Positions 8,485 through 16,258 of a DNA stretch of 64,000 bases are shown here, piece by piece. The DNA comes from Pseudomonas sp. GOM7 (GTDB lineage: Bacteria; Pseudomonadota; Gammaproteobacteria; Pseudomonadales; Pseudomonadaceae), in assembly GCF_026723825.1 (NCBI RefSeq), contig NZ_CP113519.1, forward strand, positions 1,488,001 through 1,552,000, read 5' to 3'. A program made the translations under genes and the position numbers. A model generated the notes under the pieces. That model worked only from the letters and a program-made list of their open reading frames with translations, had not been told where the DNA came from and ran no database searches. Each line of letters starts with the position of its first letter. Position 1 is the first letter of the stretch.

Positions 8485-8800
8485 CCTGTGTCTGCCTCTG
8501 AGCAGCGCAACCAGAAGCGCTTCAGTGCCGGCGAGACAAAGACCAGCAGCTAAAGACCAGCAGCTGGTCATCGAGCCAGGGTTCGGCGAGTAGTTGCCGC
8601 ATGTGGCAGGGGCCTCGATCAGCCCCATATCGATTTTAGAGGCGGCAACCTGCTGTGCGATCAACGGCTGTTGCCGGGCGATACGTTCAGCCTGGTTTGC
8701 GGCACGGCCTCAAGCTCATTCAGCGCAGCGCTGGTGGCCGATCGCGACAAAGCGATGGTTGCGGCCGCCGCACTGTCCGATGAGCCCCTGCCCGGGAAGG
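8481..8800 (-). pseudogene. Decayed LysR-family regulator
   Basis: Read on the minus strand, 8709-8768 encodes AAATIALSRSATSAALNELE, a LysR HTH. This is followed after a deletion by AASKIDMGLIEAP and, in another frame, EPWLDDQLLVF, both typical of LysR effector domains. The end reads VSPALKRFWLRCSEADTG and a stop at 8481-8483. An exact 14-bp tandem duplication (8538-8551 and 8552-8565) shifts the frame; removing one copy rejoins LLVF to VSPALK. At least two internal deletions reduce a roughly 300-residue protein to about 100 codons. It is convergent with the anti-sigma gene, overlapping its stop. Confidence 0.75.
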
Positions 8801-8824
8801 CAGGGGGTTAAGCGCAGCGAATGC

Positions 8825-10285
8825 TTACAGCGCCTGGAGTTGGATCGGCTTACCCGGTGCTTCGGCAGTGCCCGGGGCAATGACCAGGTAACGCCGCTGG
8901 GTTTGGTCCTCATGCCGGACAATCTGCCGGATCGCCCCGACAGCGTTGACGATTGCCGCACCCGCTGGATTGGCCATGAACGACGCCAGCGGCTCGAGTT
9001 TGCCTTGACCGTCTGGCTGGCTGGCCAGCGCAAGTACATAGGGTTGCTTCGGCGTGAGGCCGGTTACCGAGGCCTGCAACACTTGCGACAAACCCTGATC
9101 GAACAGCGTCACGCTGGTGGGGGCTGGGTTCTGCGTGTTGCCATCGGTCGCCAGCAGGCGCAATTGCGTCGTCTGCCCGGCTTCACCCAGGGGCTGAAGA
9201 TTAGCCAGGCCGTCGCCGCTGGGCACGGCATTGGGTACGTACACCACCGCCTGTGGCGCTTGGCCGATGGGGATAGTGGTTACTAGCGTATTACTCACAG
9301 TATCGATGGCGGCCAAGGCATCGGCGTTTTCGAGGCCGACGTAGATGCGCGTGCCGTCGCCTGACGGCCAAAGCCCGTGGGGCAGCTTATCCACGTCGAT
9401 GGTAGCGACCTGCTCGAAATTGTCGGTGCGGAACACCTTCACCTGATTTAGCCCACCGACGGTGACATACGCGAAGGTGCCGTTTTTGTTGTGGACGATG
9501 TTGACGTGGTTGGTAATCGGGCCGGTGTCCAGCGTCTTGATCGGCTTGAAGGGAGGGCGTGCATCGAATACCTGAACCTTGCCGATATCCTTGAGTGTCA
9601 GCCAGACCTGTTTGCCATCTGGTGTCGCGGCAATATCGGGGCAGAAGGGGCTGGCCTGCTTCATGGTGCCGACCACCTTATGATCGCTGACCGAGATGAC
9701 CGTGGTTTCCGGATTGAAGGAAGAGCAGATGTAACCGTACTGACCGTCTGGCGAGAAGATCTGCATGCCGGGGCCGGCCGGAACCTTGATGCGGCGCGTT
9801 TCCGTGTAGGTCTTGCCATCCAGTACGGCAATGTAATCTTCGCCTCGCACCGTCACCCAGACCTCCTTGCCATCTGGCGTGAAGAAGGCTTCGTGAGGTG
9901 CGCGGCCGACGTAGGTAACCTGCTTGACCGCGTTGCTCGCGGTGTCGATGAAGCTCACGGAGTTGGAGCCGATGGAAACCACCGCCAGAGTGCGATGATC
10001 GGGCGAAAAGCCCATGCCATGAACCAGTACCTGGCCCTTGTACAGCGGGCTGAAGTTATCGGGTTGCGGGGAGCCCAAGCGGATCACGCCGAGCAGCGTG
10101 TTGCTTGCGGGGTCAGTGACCGAAACGGTATTGGAGAACTGCTCGGCAGCATATACCCGGTCGCGATGGCTGATGGGGATGTCCGGGGCGTCAAGGGGCC
10201 CCGGTACTTGCCCGGCCCAGGTCGACGCGGAGAGAGCGAGCAAGCCTGCGGTGAGCAGGTCGAGACTGTAGCGAGTGACTTTCAT
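8825..10285 (-). CDS. Secreted YVTN-type beta-propeller protein
   Basis: A 486-residue protein with a signal peptide (MKVTRYSLDLLTAGLLALSA). I start at 10285, with ggagat eight bases upstream, rather than at the long upstream extension, which only shadows the DUF305 gene. Repeats of about 42 residues with NTVSVTDPASNTLLGVIRLG-like units form a seven-bladed YVTN/cytochrome cd1-type propeller (about residues 40-350), followed by a beta-rich C-terminal domain. Such proteins are periplasmic or extracellular binding scaffolds. It is co-transcribed after the DUF305 gene (19-base gap), a pairing consistent with metal or redox handling. The exact function is unknown. Confidence 0.82.
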   Translation of the reverse strand: MKVTRYSLDLLTAGLLALSASTWAGQVPGPLDAPDIPISHRDRVYAAEQFSNTVSVTDPASNTLLGVIRLGSPQPDNFSPLYKGQVLVHGMGFSPDHRTLAVVSIGSNSVSFIDTASNAVKQVTYVGRAPHEAFFTPDGKEVWVTVRGEDYIAVLDGKTYTETRRIKVPAGPGMQIFSPDGQYGYICSSFNPETTVISVSDHKVVGTMKQASPFCPDIAATPDGKQVWLTLKDIGKVQVFDARPPFKPIKTLDTGPITNHVNIVHNKNGTFAYVTVGGLNQVKVFRTDNFEQVATIDVDKLPHGLWPSGDGTRIYVGLENADALAAIDTVSNTLVTTIPIGQAPQAVVYVPNAVPSGDGLANLQPLGEAGQTTQLRLLATDGNTQNPAPTSVTLFDQGLSQVLQASVTGLTPKQPYVLALASQPDGQGKLEPLASFMANPAGAAIVNAVGAIRQIVRHEDQTQRRYLVIAPGTAEAPGKPIQLQAL

Positions 10286-10304
10286 AGGTATCTCCGAGCG
10301 GATG

Positions 10305-10754
10305 TTAGGGATGGCCAGCGGAATGCGCTGAATGGCCACCGACCTGGGTTGGTGCCGGTTGTGCGGGTGGTAACGGGTCACCGATGGCCAGTCGCATCGC
10401 GACGATCTCTTGCTGCTGGGTAACGATGATTTCCTGGGCCAGACGTTTGAGTTGCTCATTCTTGCCGTGGCGCAGCACCGCCAGGGCCATATCGATTGCA
10501 CCCTGGTGATGCGGCACCATCATCTCGACGAAGTCTCGGTCGATGTCGCCGGTCGGTTCGACTGTCATGGCCGACATCATCCGGGCCATGGCCAGGTCGT
10601 TCTCGGCAAGAAAAGCGGCTTCGGCGGGCGTTTTTGCAGGGCCTGATGAGTGCTGGAAAGCTTCATGCGCCAGCGCAGCGGTTGCTGTCGCAAGGCCGAG
10701 TACGCCGGCGACGAGCGCGACGCGGGATAATGCATGGATAGGAATAGGTTTCAC
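10305..10754 (-). CDS. Secreted DUF305 (ferritin-like) protein
   Basis: A 149-residue protein with a signal peptide ending ALAHEA. The DUF305 core has an M/H-rich helix pair: ENDLAMARMMSAM, then FVEMMVPHHQGAIDMALAVL with the diagnostic VPHHQGA motif, then IIVTQQQEI. DUF305 proteins adopt a ferritin-like four-helix bundle and often sit in copper or metal resistance loci. The C-terminus is His-rich (HSAHSAGH). The gene precedes the propeller protein in a two-gene operon. aggagg lies about eight bases before the ATG. Confidence 0.85.
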   Translation of the reverse strand: MKPIPIHALSRVALVAGVLGLATATAALAHEAFQHSSGPAKTPAEAAFLAENDLAMARMMSAMTVEPTGDIDRDFVEMMVPHHQGAIDMALAVLRHGKNEQLKRLAQEIIVTQQQEIVAMRLAIGDPLPPAQPAPTQVGGHSAHSAGHP

Positions 10755-10778
10755 CTGACCTCCTGAGACGCGTTATGG

Positions 10779-11051
10779 GTGCGCTCTCAAGACGAACAGA
10801 TGGGCCACTTATTCCCTGAACCGACTTCTGTATCTCCGTCTCGTGCGCCGGCCGGAGTCAAAGGCAGCGCCTCGTCATCTGCCGAATCGGTGGCGCTGTC
10901 CAAGGAGCTGAAGCGTCGAGGCTGGAAGTTCGTGAAGCCTACGACTGTCTATGCGTTCCTGCAGGCCAAGGGGCTGTTCAACGACCATGCAACCGAATGT
11001 GCGATCAGGGCAGAAACTGAATGTGCGCGGCAATCCTTCAATAAGCCTTAG
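10779..11051 (+). pseudogene. C-terminal remnant of DNA-3-methyladenine glycosylase I (Tag)
   Basis: The open frame of about 90 codons contains, from about 10878, ESVALSKELKRRGWKFV then PTTVYAFLQAKGLFNDHA. This matches the C-terminal third of Tag, including the zinc-ligand region (normally near NDH...C). The catalytic N-terminal part is absent and the first 30 residues look unrelated. There is no plausible ribosome site, and the only start is a GTG. I read it as a truncated, inactive remnant. Confidence 0.65.
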
Positions 11052-11076
11052 CTGTGGATTGATCTTCGCAACCGGG

Positions 11077-11140
11077 AAGCGTCAGCTAGCGGCCAGGAGC
11101 AGACACTTGCCTGGTGTAGCTTCCCCTCAAGCTGACGCTT
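11077..11140. repeat. Inverted repeat in a gene-free stretch (11052-11360)
   Basis: aagcgtcagct (11077-11087) pairs with agctgacgctt (11130-11140) around a 42-base spacer. The surrounding 309 bases between the Tag remnant and proQ hold no convincing reading frame; the stretch may be the scar of a lost element. Confidence 0.4.
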
Positions 11141-11360
11141 GAAACTGTTAACGACCGCCTCTGGTCGCAACCAAGATCCGCTGCAACCCTTCTTGGTCAA
11201 ATCAGACCTTGTGCACCTCTTTCCTTTGCTAGCCAATGAGCAGGCTGCCGAGCCTGCCAATTTCTACCGCTGAGCATTCCAACCATCGATAAGGCTGTAT
11301 GAAAGCTGCGTATCGGATACCCTTGCGCGACGAATCAATCAGGATGCTGTGAACTGAACC

Positions 11361-11894
11361 ATGGGTTTCAAACAACTAGCTGAGCTACGTGACCGCCTGC
11401 GGGCTGAAAAAGGCCAGGCCAAGGCCGAGAGCGTGAAAGAGCGCGTCAAGACCGAGGGCACGAAGCCGCAGAAGCGCAAGACGCCGCAGAAGACCAAGCA
11501 ACGCGAGCAGGATCCGGCCGTCGAGGCGATCTGGCGGCTGCAGAAGCATTTCCCCCTGGCCTTCCCGGTCAATCCGGCGCCCAAGGTGCCGCTCAAGGAA
11601 GGCATCCTCAAGGATGCCGAGCAGCATCTGGAGCTGCTGGGCATCACTCTGGAGCAGCTCAAGCTGGGTATCGCGGCCTGGTGCCGGGGCGGGCGTTACT
11701 GGGCGGCGATGACCGAGAATGCGCCGCGCCTGGATCTGCAGGGCCAGCCCGTTGGCGTGGTGACGGCGCCGCAGGCGCTGCATGCCAAGCAGCAGGCCCG
11801 GCGCCAGCGCATGGAGGCGCGGCGTCAGGCCAAGCCGAAAGCGGATGCTGAAACCAAGGCCGTCGAGAATGCCGAGCCGCAGAGCGCGGAGTAA
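11361..11894 (+). CDS. proQ: ProQ/FinO-family RNA chaperone
   Basis: A 177-residue protein. A basic, Lys/Gln-rich N-terminal segment (to about residue 50) leads into the ProQ/FinO RNA-binding domain (about 52-130), with PAVEAIWRLQKHFPLAFP, PLKEGILKD and the AWCRGGRYWAAM signature. A basic then acidic tail follows. ProQ proteins bind structured sRNAs and mRNA 3' ends and alter their stability. The gene stands alone between a remnant region and a GlxA-type regulator. The ATG at 11361 has no strong Shine-Dalgarno; no better start is seen. Confidence 0.9.
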   Translation: MGFKQLAELRDRLRAEKGQAKAESVKERVKTEGTKPQKRKTPQKTKQREQDPAVEAIWRLQKHFPLAFPVNPAPKVPLKEGILKDAEQHLELLGITLEQLKLGIAAWCRGGRYWAAMTENAPRLDLQGQPVGVVTAPQALHAKQQARRQRMEARRQAKPKADAETKAVENAEPQSAE

Positions 11895-11972
11895 GGTCTA
11901 GCGCGTTGCCATGGTGAAAGTGCCGAGCCGTGCTAATGGCACTATCGCCTGGCAACGCTAGACTTCGCTGTC

Positions 11973-12926
11973 ATGACCGACGTAGCCATCCTGCTGTTTC
12001 CCGATGTGCTGCTCTTGGACGTGGCGGGGCCGGTGGAGGCGTTTTCCATCGCCAACCGCTACCTGCCCGCCGAGCAGCACTACCGTATCCGTACCCTTGC
12101 TCTGGGCGAACCTCTGGTGCGTGCCTCCTGTGGTTTGCAGATGGTCGCCGACGAGTTGATCGGCGAGGCGCCTGCCGTCGCTCATGATCTGCTGCTGGTT
12201 CCCGGCGGGCCGGGGGCCTACGACGCGGATCACAGTGCCTTTCGTCCCTGGCTGATCGCGGCGGCGGCTGCGGCCAGGCGTTTTGGTTCGATCTGCACCG
12301 GGGCCTTCGTTCTCGGCGACGCCGGGCTGCTCGACGGGCGCCGGGTGACCACCCACTGGAACTACACCGAGCGGCTGGCCCGACGCTACCCACAGGCGCA
12401 GGTGCTGAGCGAGCAGATCTACCTGGCCGACGGCAATCTCTACACCTCGGGTGGTATCACCGCTGGCATCGACATGGCGCTGGGCATCATTGCCGAGGAT
12501 CACGGCAAGGCGGTGGCCGTCTCGGTGGCCAAGGTGCTGCTGGTGGCGAAGACGCGCCAGGGCGGACAGGCCCAGTTCAGCCCCTTGCTGGCCGAAGTGG
12601 CGCGCGAGGATACGCCTGTGGCGCGTGCCCAGCGCCATGTGCTGGAGCACCTGGCCGAAGACCTTGGCGTCGAGGCGCTGGCGGCTGTGGTGGGGCTCAG
12701 CGCTCGGCATTTCACCCGCCTGTTCAGCCGCGAAGTGGGCATGACCCCAACCGAGTTCGTCCACGACGCGCGTATCGATCATGCTCGGCAATTGCTCGAG
12801 ACCACCGACCTGCCACTGAAGACCATCGCCTTTCGCAGCGGCTTCGGCAGCGTGCGCTGCATGCGTACGCTGTTCACCGATCGCCTGGGGCTGACTCCTG
12901 CGCAGTACCGTCACCAGTTCAGTTGA
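11973..12926 (+). CDS. GlxA-type AraC regulator with DJ-1/PfpI domain
   Basis: A 317-residue two-domain regulator. Residues 1-190 are a class I glutamine amidotransferase-like DJ-1/PfpI domain with FPDVLLLDVAGPVEAF and a nucleophile-elbow Cys108 in FGSICTGAF; in these regulators the domain senses ligands rather than catalyses. Residues 215-317 are a double-HTH AraC domain ending FGSVRCMRTLFTDRLGLTPA. Family members such as GbdR, CdhR and ArgR control amine and amino-acid use. The gene is followed at 13084 by an HTH-only AraC protein on the same strand. The target is unknown. Confidence 0.88.
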   Translation: MTDVAILLFPDVLLLDVAGPVEAFSIANRYLPAEQHYRIRTLALGEPLVRASCGLQMVADELIGEAPAVAHDLLLVPGGPGAYDADHSAFRPWLIAAAAAARRFGSICTGAFVLGDAGLLDGRRVTTHWNYTERLARRYPQAQVLSEQIYLADGNLYTSGGITAGIDMALGIIAEDHGKAVAVSVAKVLLVAKTRQGGQAQFSPLLAEVAREDTPVARAQRHVLEHLAEDLGVEALAAVVGLSARHFTRLFSREVGMTPTEFVHDARIDHARQLLETTDLPLKTIAFRSGFGSVRCMRTLFTDRLGLTPAQYRHQFS

Positions 12927-13083
12927 TGTCCGAATTATGCTCCATGATGTCCGCCAGGCTCCCCACGCTGGCGTTCTAGCCTGGCAAAGGCGGCGGCATC
13001 ATCCCTCCCATGATCCAGCACGCATCGACCTCCGCCTCGCGCGGAGGCCGGGGCGTTGGTGCAACCGGGAGGGAGGAACGCCG

Positions 13084-13455
13084 ATGGATACCGGTAACGC
13101 GCAGGGTGATCTACCTGCGATCCGCCTGTCGGCCTGGCAATTGCGCCGGGCCAAGCAACTGATCGAGGCGCACCTCGACGAGCCGTTGAGCATCGCCTGG
13201 CTGGCGCGTGAGTGCAGCCTGTCACGCAGTCATTTTTCCTGCGCCTTTCATGGCAGCACGGGGATGTCGCCGCACCAGTGGCTGACCCGCGCGCGGTTGG
13301 CGCGGGCGCGCAACCTGCTGCTTGCGGGCAATAGCGTGGCGGCGGTGGCCTGTGCCTGCGGCTTCAACGACCAGGCACATTTCGCCCGGGTGTTCTCGCG
13401 CTGGCAGGGCCTGGCGCCGAGCCGCTGGCGCTCTGCGCAGCAGCTAGACGCCTGA
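13084..13455 (+). CDS. HTH-only AraC-family regulator
   Basis: A 123-residue protein that is nearly all AraC DNA-binding domain (from about residue 22; SLSRSHFSCAFHGSTGMSPH and CGFNDQAHFARVFSRWQGLAP). I start at ATG 13084 because ggagggagg lies upstream; the longer open frame lacks family features. With no effector domain it resembles SoxS/MarA-like short activators and the C-terminal half of the AraC protein at 23090, which shares the SRSHFS...GMSP/GLSP pattern. It lies convergent to the YcaC gene, a plausible target along with the MFS gene. Confidence 0.82.
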   Translation: MDTGNAQGDLPAIRLSAWQLRRAKQLIEAHLDEPLSIAWLARECSLSRSHFSCAFHGSTGMSPHQWLTRARLARARNLLLAGNSVAAVACACGFNDQAHFARVFSRWQGLAPSRWRSAQQLDA

Positions 13456-13500
13456 GCGCCCAGCGGCGGGGAAGGCCCGCAGCAGGGCGTAGGCGGATGC

Positions 13501-14124
13501 TTACTTGCCCATCAAGGTGAAGTAGCTGGTCATCAGGTTGCGGTAGTTGGGGATGTGCTCGGAGAGCAGGCTACCGAGACCTTCGATGTCGTTGCGCCAG
13601 TCGCGGTGCAGTTCGCAGGCGACGCTGAACCAGTTCATCAATTGCACGCCGGCGGCGTTCATGCGCGCCCAGGCAGCCTGCTGCACGGTCTTGTCGAAGG
13701 TGCCCGAGGCATCGGTGACGACGAACACGTCGAAGCCTTCGGCGATGGCCGACAGCGCCGGGAAGGCCACGCACACGTCGGTGACCACGCCGGCGATGAT
13801 CAGTTGCTTGCGCCCGGTCTTCTTCACCGCCGCGACGAAGTCGTCGTTGTCCCAGGCATTGATCTGGCCGGGACGGGCGATATAGGGCGCGTCCGGGAAC
13901 TGCGCTTTCAGCTCTGGCACCAGCGGGCCGTTGGGGCCTTGCTCGAAGCTGGTGGTGAGGATGGTCGGCAGGCCGAAGAACTTGGCGACATCGCCCAAGG
14001 CCAGCACGTTGTTCTTGAAGTCGCTGGGGGTGAAGTCCTGCACCAGCGAAATCAGACCGGACTGGTGGTCGATCAGCAGTACGGCGGCGTCGTCTTTGTT
14101 CAGGCGGTTGTAGGGCTTGCTCAT
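13501..14124 (-). CDS. ycaC: YcaC-like isochorismatase-family hydrolase
   Basis: A 207-residue hydrolase with the YcaC pattern: Asp19 in LLIDHQSG, the conserved QINAWDNDDF stretch and nucleophile Cys118 in VVTDVCVAF. Homologues form octamers and are of unsettled substrate; some are upregulated in biofilms or with antibiotic stress. It is the second gene of a minus-strand operon after an MFS exporter (27-base gap). It is paralogous to the hydrolase at 955, though clearly diverged. Confidence 0.88.
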   Translation of the reverse strand: MSKPYNRLNKDDAAVLLIDHQSGLISLVQDFTPSDFKNNVLALGDVAKFFGLPTILTTSFEQGPNGPLVPELKAQFPDAPYIARPGQINAWDNDDFVAAVKKTGRKQLIIAGVVTDVCVAFPALSAIAEGFDVFVVTDASGTFDKTVQQAAWARMNAAGVQLMNWFSVACELHRDWRNDIEGLGSLLSEHIPNYRNLMTSYFTLMGK

Positions 14125-14151
14125 GGTGTAGCTCCTCGTGGGGTGAATGTT

Positions 14152-15759
14152 TCAGTGACGCGGCGCGGCGAGCAGATGGCGGATGCGGATCGGCTCGTCG
14201 GGCATCTGGTAGCGCCGCGCGCGCGCTTCGATGCGCTGCTCGGCGCGGGTGACGCGGTCGTGGTGGCGCAGGTGCTCCAGCCAGGACTCGTCGAAGAAGA
14301 ATTCCTGCCAGCGGCTGGGATCCTCGGCGTCCTGCACCAGGCCCCAGGAGAAGGCGCCGTTGCGCCGGCGCATGTGCCGCACGTCCTGCATCGCAGCACG
14401 GAAGGCGTCGCTGTCGGCGGCGGCGATGCGGTAATCGAGGGTCACCAGCAGCGGGCCGCGATCGCGATCCAGGGCATCGTCGAGAATCGGCGCTGGCCAG
14501 TGCAGCGAGGGCGCCAGGTCATCGGCCTCACTGACCGGTAGAGGGAAACGCCAGCCTGCCAGCAGGCCAAGCACCAGCAGGGTGGCGCTGCCCGCGAAGG
14601 CGGCGCTCAGCGACAGGCCACTGGCGAGGGCGCCCCAGGCCAGGCCACCAGCCGCCGAGCAGCCGAAGAACGCCAGGATGTACAGTGACAGCGCACACGC
14701 CCGCACCCAGGCCGGCACGGCGGTCTGCGCCGATAGTTGCAGGCTGGACAACGCTGCGATCCAGGCCATGCCGCTGAGCAGCATCACGGGTACCAGTGCG
14801 GGCATGCTGCGCAGCATGGCGAGCCCTGCCAGTACCAGGGCATAGACCAGGCTGGCGCCGGCCAGCAGGCGGTCGTTGCCGTAGCGTGTGCGCAAGCGCG
14901 GCAGCAGGGTGGCACCGACGACTGCACCGAGGCCGACGCAGCCGAGCAGGATGCCGTAATCCAGCGCGCTGCCGTCGATCTCGCGGCGCACCAGTACCGG
15001 CAGCAGTGACATGCCGGCCGAGGCGCCGATGAAGAAGGCGGCGGTGCGTACCAGCACCGCCTGCAGCGAGCGGCTGCTGCGGGCGTAGCGCAGGCCCACG
15101 CGCAGCGCACCGAACAGACGTTCGGCCGGCAGCACGCTCTGGCTTGGTGTGCGCTTCCAGCTCGCCAGGGCGACGATCACGGCGAGGAACGAGGCGGCGT
15201 TGAGGGCGAAGGTCAGCCAGGGGCCGCTGAGGCTGACGAGGATGCCGGCCAGCGCCGGGCCGATGGCACGCGCGACGTTCACACCGAGGCTCGACAGCGC
15301 CACGGCTGCCGGCAGTTCGGCGCGCCCGACCACTTCTGGCAGCATGGCCGACCAGGCCGGCATCATCAGCGCCGTGCCGACACCCATGGCGAAGGTCAGG
15401 CCGAGCAGCAGCTCGACGCTCATCCTGTCGGAGGCCGTGAGCAGGGCCAGGGTCATGGCCACGGCGGCCATCCAGCACTGCACGATGAGCAGTGAACGGC
15501 GCTTGTCGACGATATCGGCGAGGGCGCCAGCCGGTAGCGCCAGGAGGAAGATCGGCAGGGCGCCTGCCACCTGCACGGCAGCCACGGCCAAGGGGCTGGC
15601 CGACAGCGAGGTCATCAGCCAACCGGCGCCGACCTCGTGCATCCAGGTGCCGATGTTGGAGGCGATGCTGGCCAGCCACAGTGCCAGGAACAGCCGGCTA
15701 CGCAGTGGCTGCCAGGGCGAGGCAGCGATGGCGGGCTTGGCGGGGGTGGGGTTTGGCAT
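14152..15759 (-). CDS. MFS exporter (EntS-like, MFS_3) with C-terminal soluble domain
   Basis: A 535-residue transporter. The first 400 residues contain about twelve membrane helices, with the MFS signature SIASNIGTWMHEVGAGWLM near the start and GALADIVDKRRSLLIVQ after helix 2. The last 125 residues are soluble (TLDYRIAAADSDAFRAAM, then WQEFFFDESWLEHLRHHDRV), an ABM-like ferredoxin fold typical of the MFS_3 group. Start 15759 is chosen for the aaggatctcag upstream. It heads the operon with ycaC and diverges from the response regulator/kinase block at 16160. It probably exports a small toxic or signalling molecule. Confidence 0.85.
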   Translation of the reverse strand: MPNPTPAKPAIAASPWQPLRSRLFLALWLASIASNIGTWMHEVGAGWLMTSLSASPLAVAAVQVAGALPIFLLALPAGALADIVDKRRSLLIVQCWMAAVAMTLALLTASDRMSVELLLGLTFAMGVGTALMMPAWSAMLPEVVGRAELPAAVALSSLGVNVARAIGPALAGILVSLSGPWLTFALNAASFLAVIVALASWKRTPSQSVLPAERLFGALRVGLRYARSSRSLQAVLVRTAAFFIGASAGMSLLPVLVRREIDGSALDYGILLGCVGLGAVVGATLLPRLRTRYGNDRLLAGASLVYALVLAGLAMLRSMPALVPVMLLSGMAWIAALSSLQLSAQTAVPAWVRACALSLYILAFFGCSAAGGLAWGALASGLSLSAAFAGSATLLVLGLLAGWRFPLPVSEADDLAPSLHWPAPILDDALDRDRGPLLVTLDYRIAAADSDAFRAAMQDVRHMRRRNGAFSWGLVQDAEDPSRWQEFFFDESWLEHLRHHDRVTRAEQRIEARARRYQMPDEPIRIRHLLAAPRH

Positions 15760-16159
15760 CGGCTGAGATCCTTGAAGGCAGGCAGATCGGCAGATGGCAC
15801 TATCGGATGGCGGCGGGCGCCTGGCTTGTATCGGTGTGCTCGATTGCGCTGTGAGGCGCGTGGGCTGGGGCGGGAAGACAGCAGTTGGCGCGTTATTCAA
15901 GCAGCCTGGCAACGCTCTGGCTTGTACGTTTGTTCGAGTTTTAGCCTGACGAGGCGAATGCTTGAGATGGGAATTGGTTTCAACTAGCTTGACTTTACCA
16001 GCGAGTCGGCGGGCATCGATATCTGGCTCCCATAGTCGATCTCCAGGCTAGAAAGAGGGCGATATTCATGACTTTTGGTCAGGACTCTTTTGCCCGTAAG
16101 TACCTGTTTGTCTTGCTGGTACGACCCTTAATCTGTCGCCTTACTGGTCGGAGACTTTC
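15760..16159. promoter_or_regulatory. Divergent intergenic region between exporter operon and kinase block
   Basis: Four hundred bases separate the two divergent units. No convincing gene is present. Both promoters must lie here; the right half (about 15950-16080) is locally AT-richer than its flanks. I could not pick out -10/-35 boxes or operators with confidence. Confidence 0.4.
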
Positions 16160-16258
16160 ATGTGTAAAGGTTCGCTCATTCTGATGGTCTGTCTGGCCGC
16201 AACCAGCTTGAACCCGATGTTTGCCCGAGCAAACCGGAACGTGAGCCGCTCGATATGA
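16160..16258 (+). CDS. Possible 32-residue leader peptide coupled to the response regulator
   Basis: A short frame encodes 32 residues with a hydrophobic core (LILMVCLAATSL) after MCKGS. It has ggag six bases before its ATG, a better ribosome site than that of the next gene, and its TGA overlaps the following ATG as ATGA. The hydrophobic N-terminus looks like a signal peptide or a tiny membrane peptide. It could translate as a coupling leader, or be the scar of a lost secreted protein. No family is recognised. Confidence 0.4.
   Translation: MCKGSLILMVCLAATSLNPMFARANRNVSRSI

Noticed and set aside
10286..10501. N-terminal extension of the beta-propeller protein
   Set aside because: It only overlaps the DUF305 gene in another frame; the signal peptide and ribosome site support the start at 10285.
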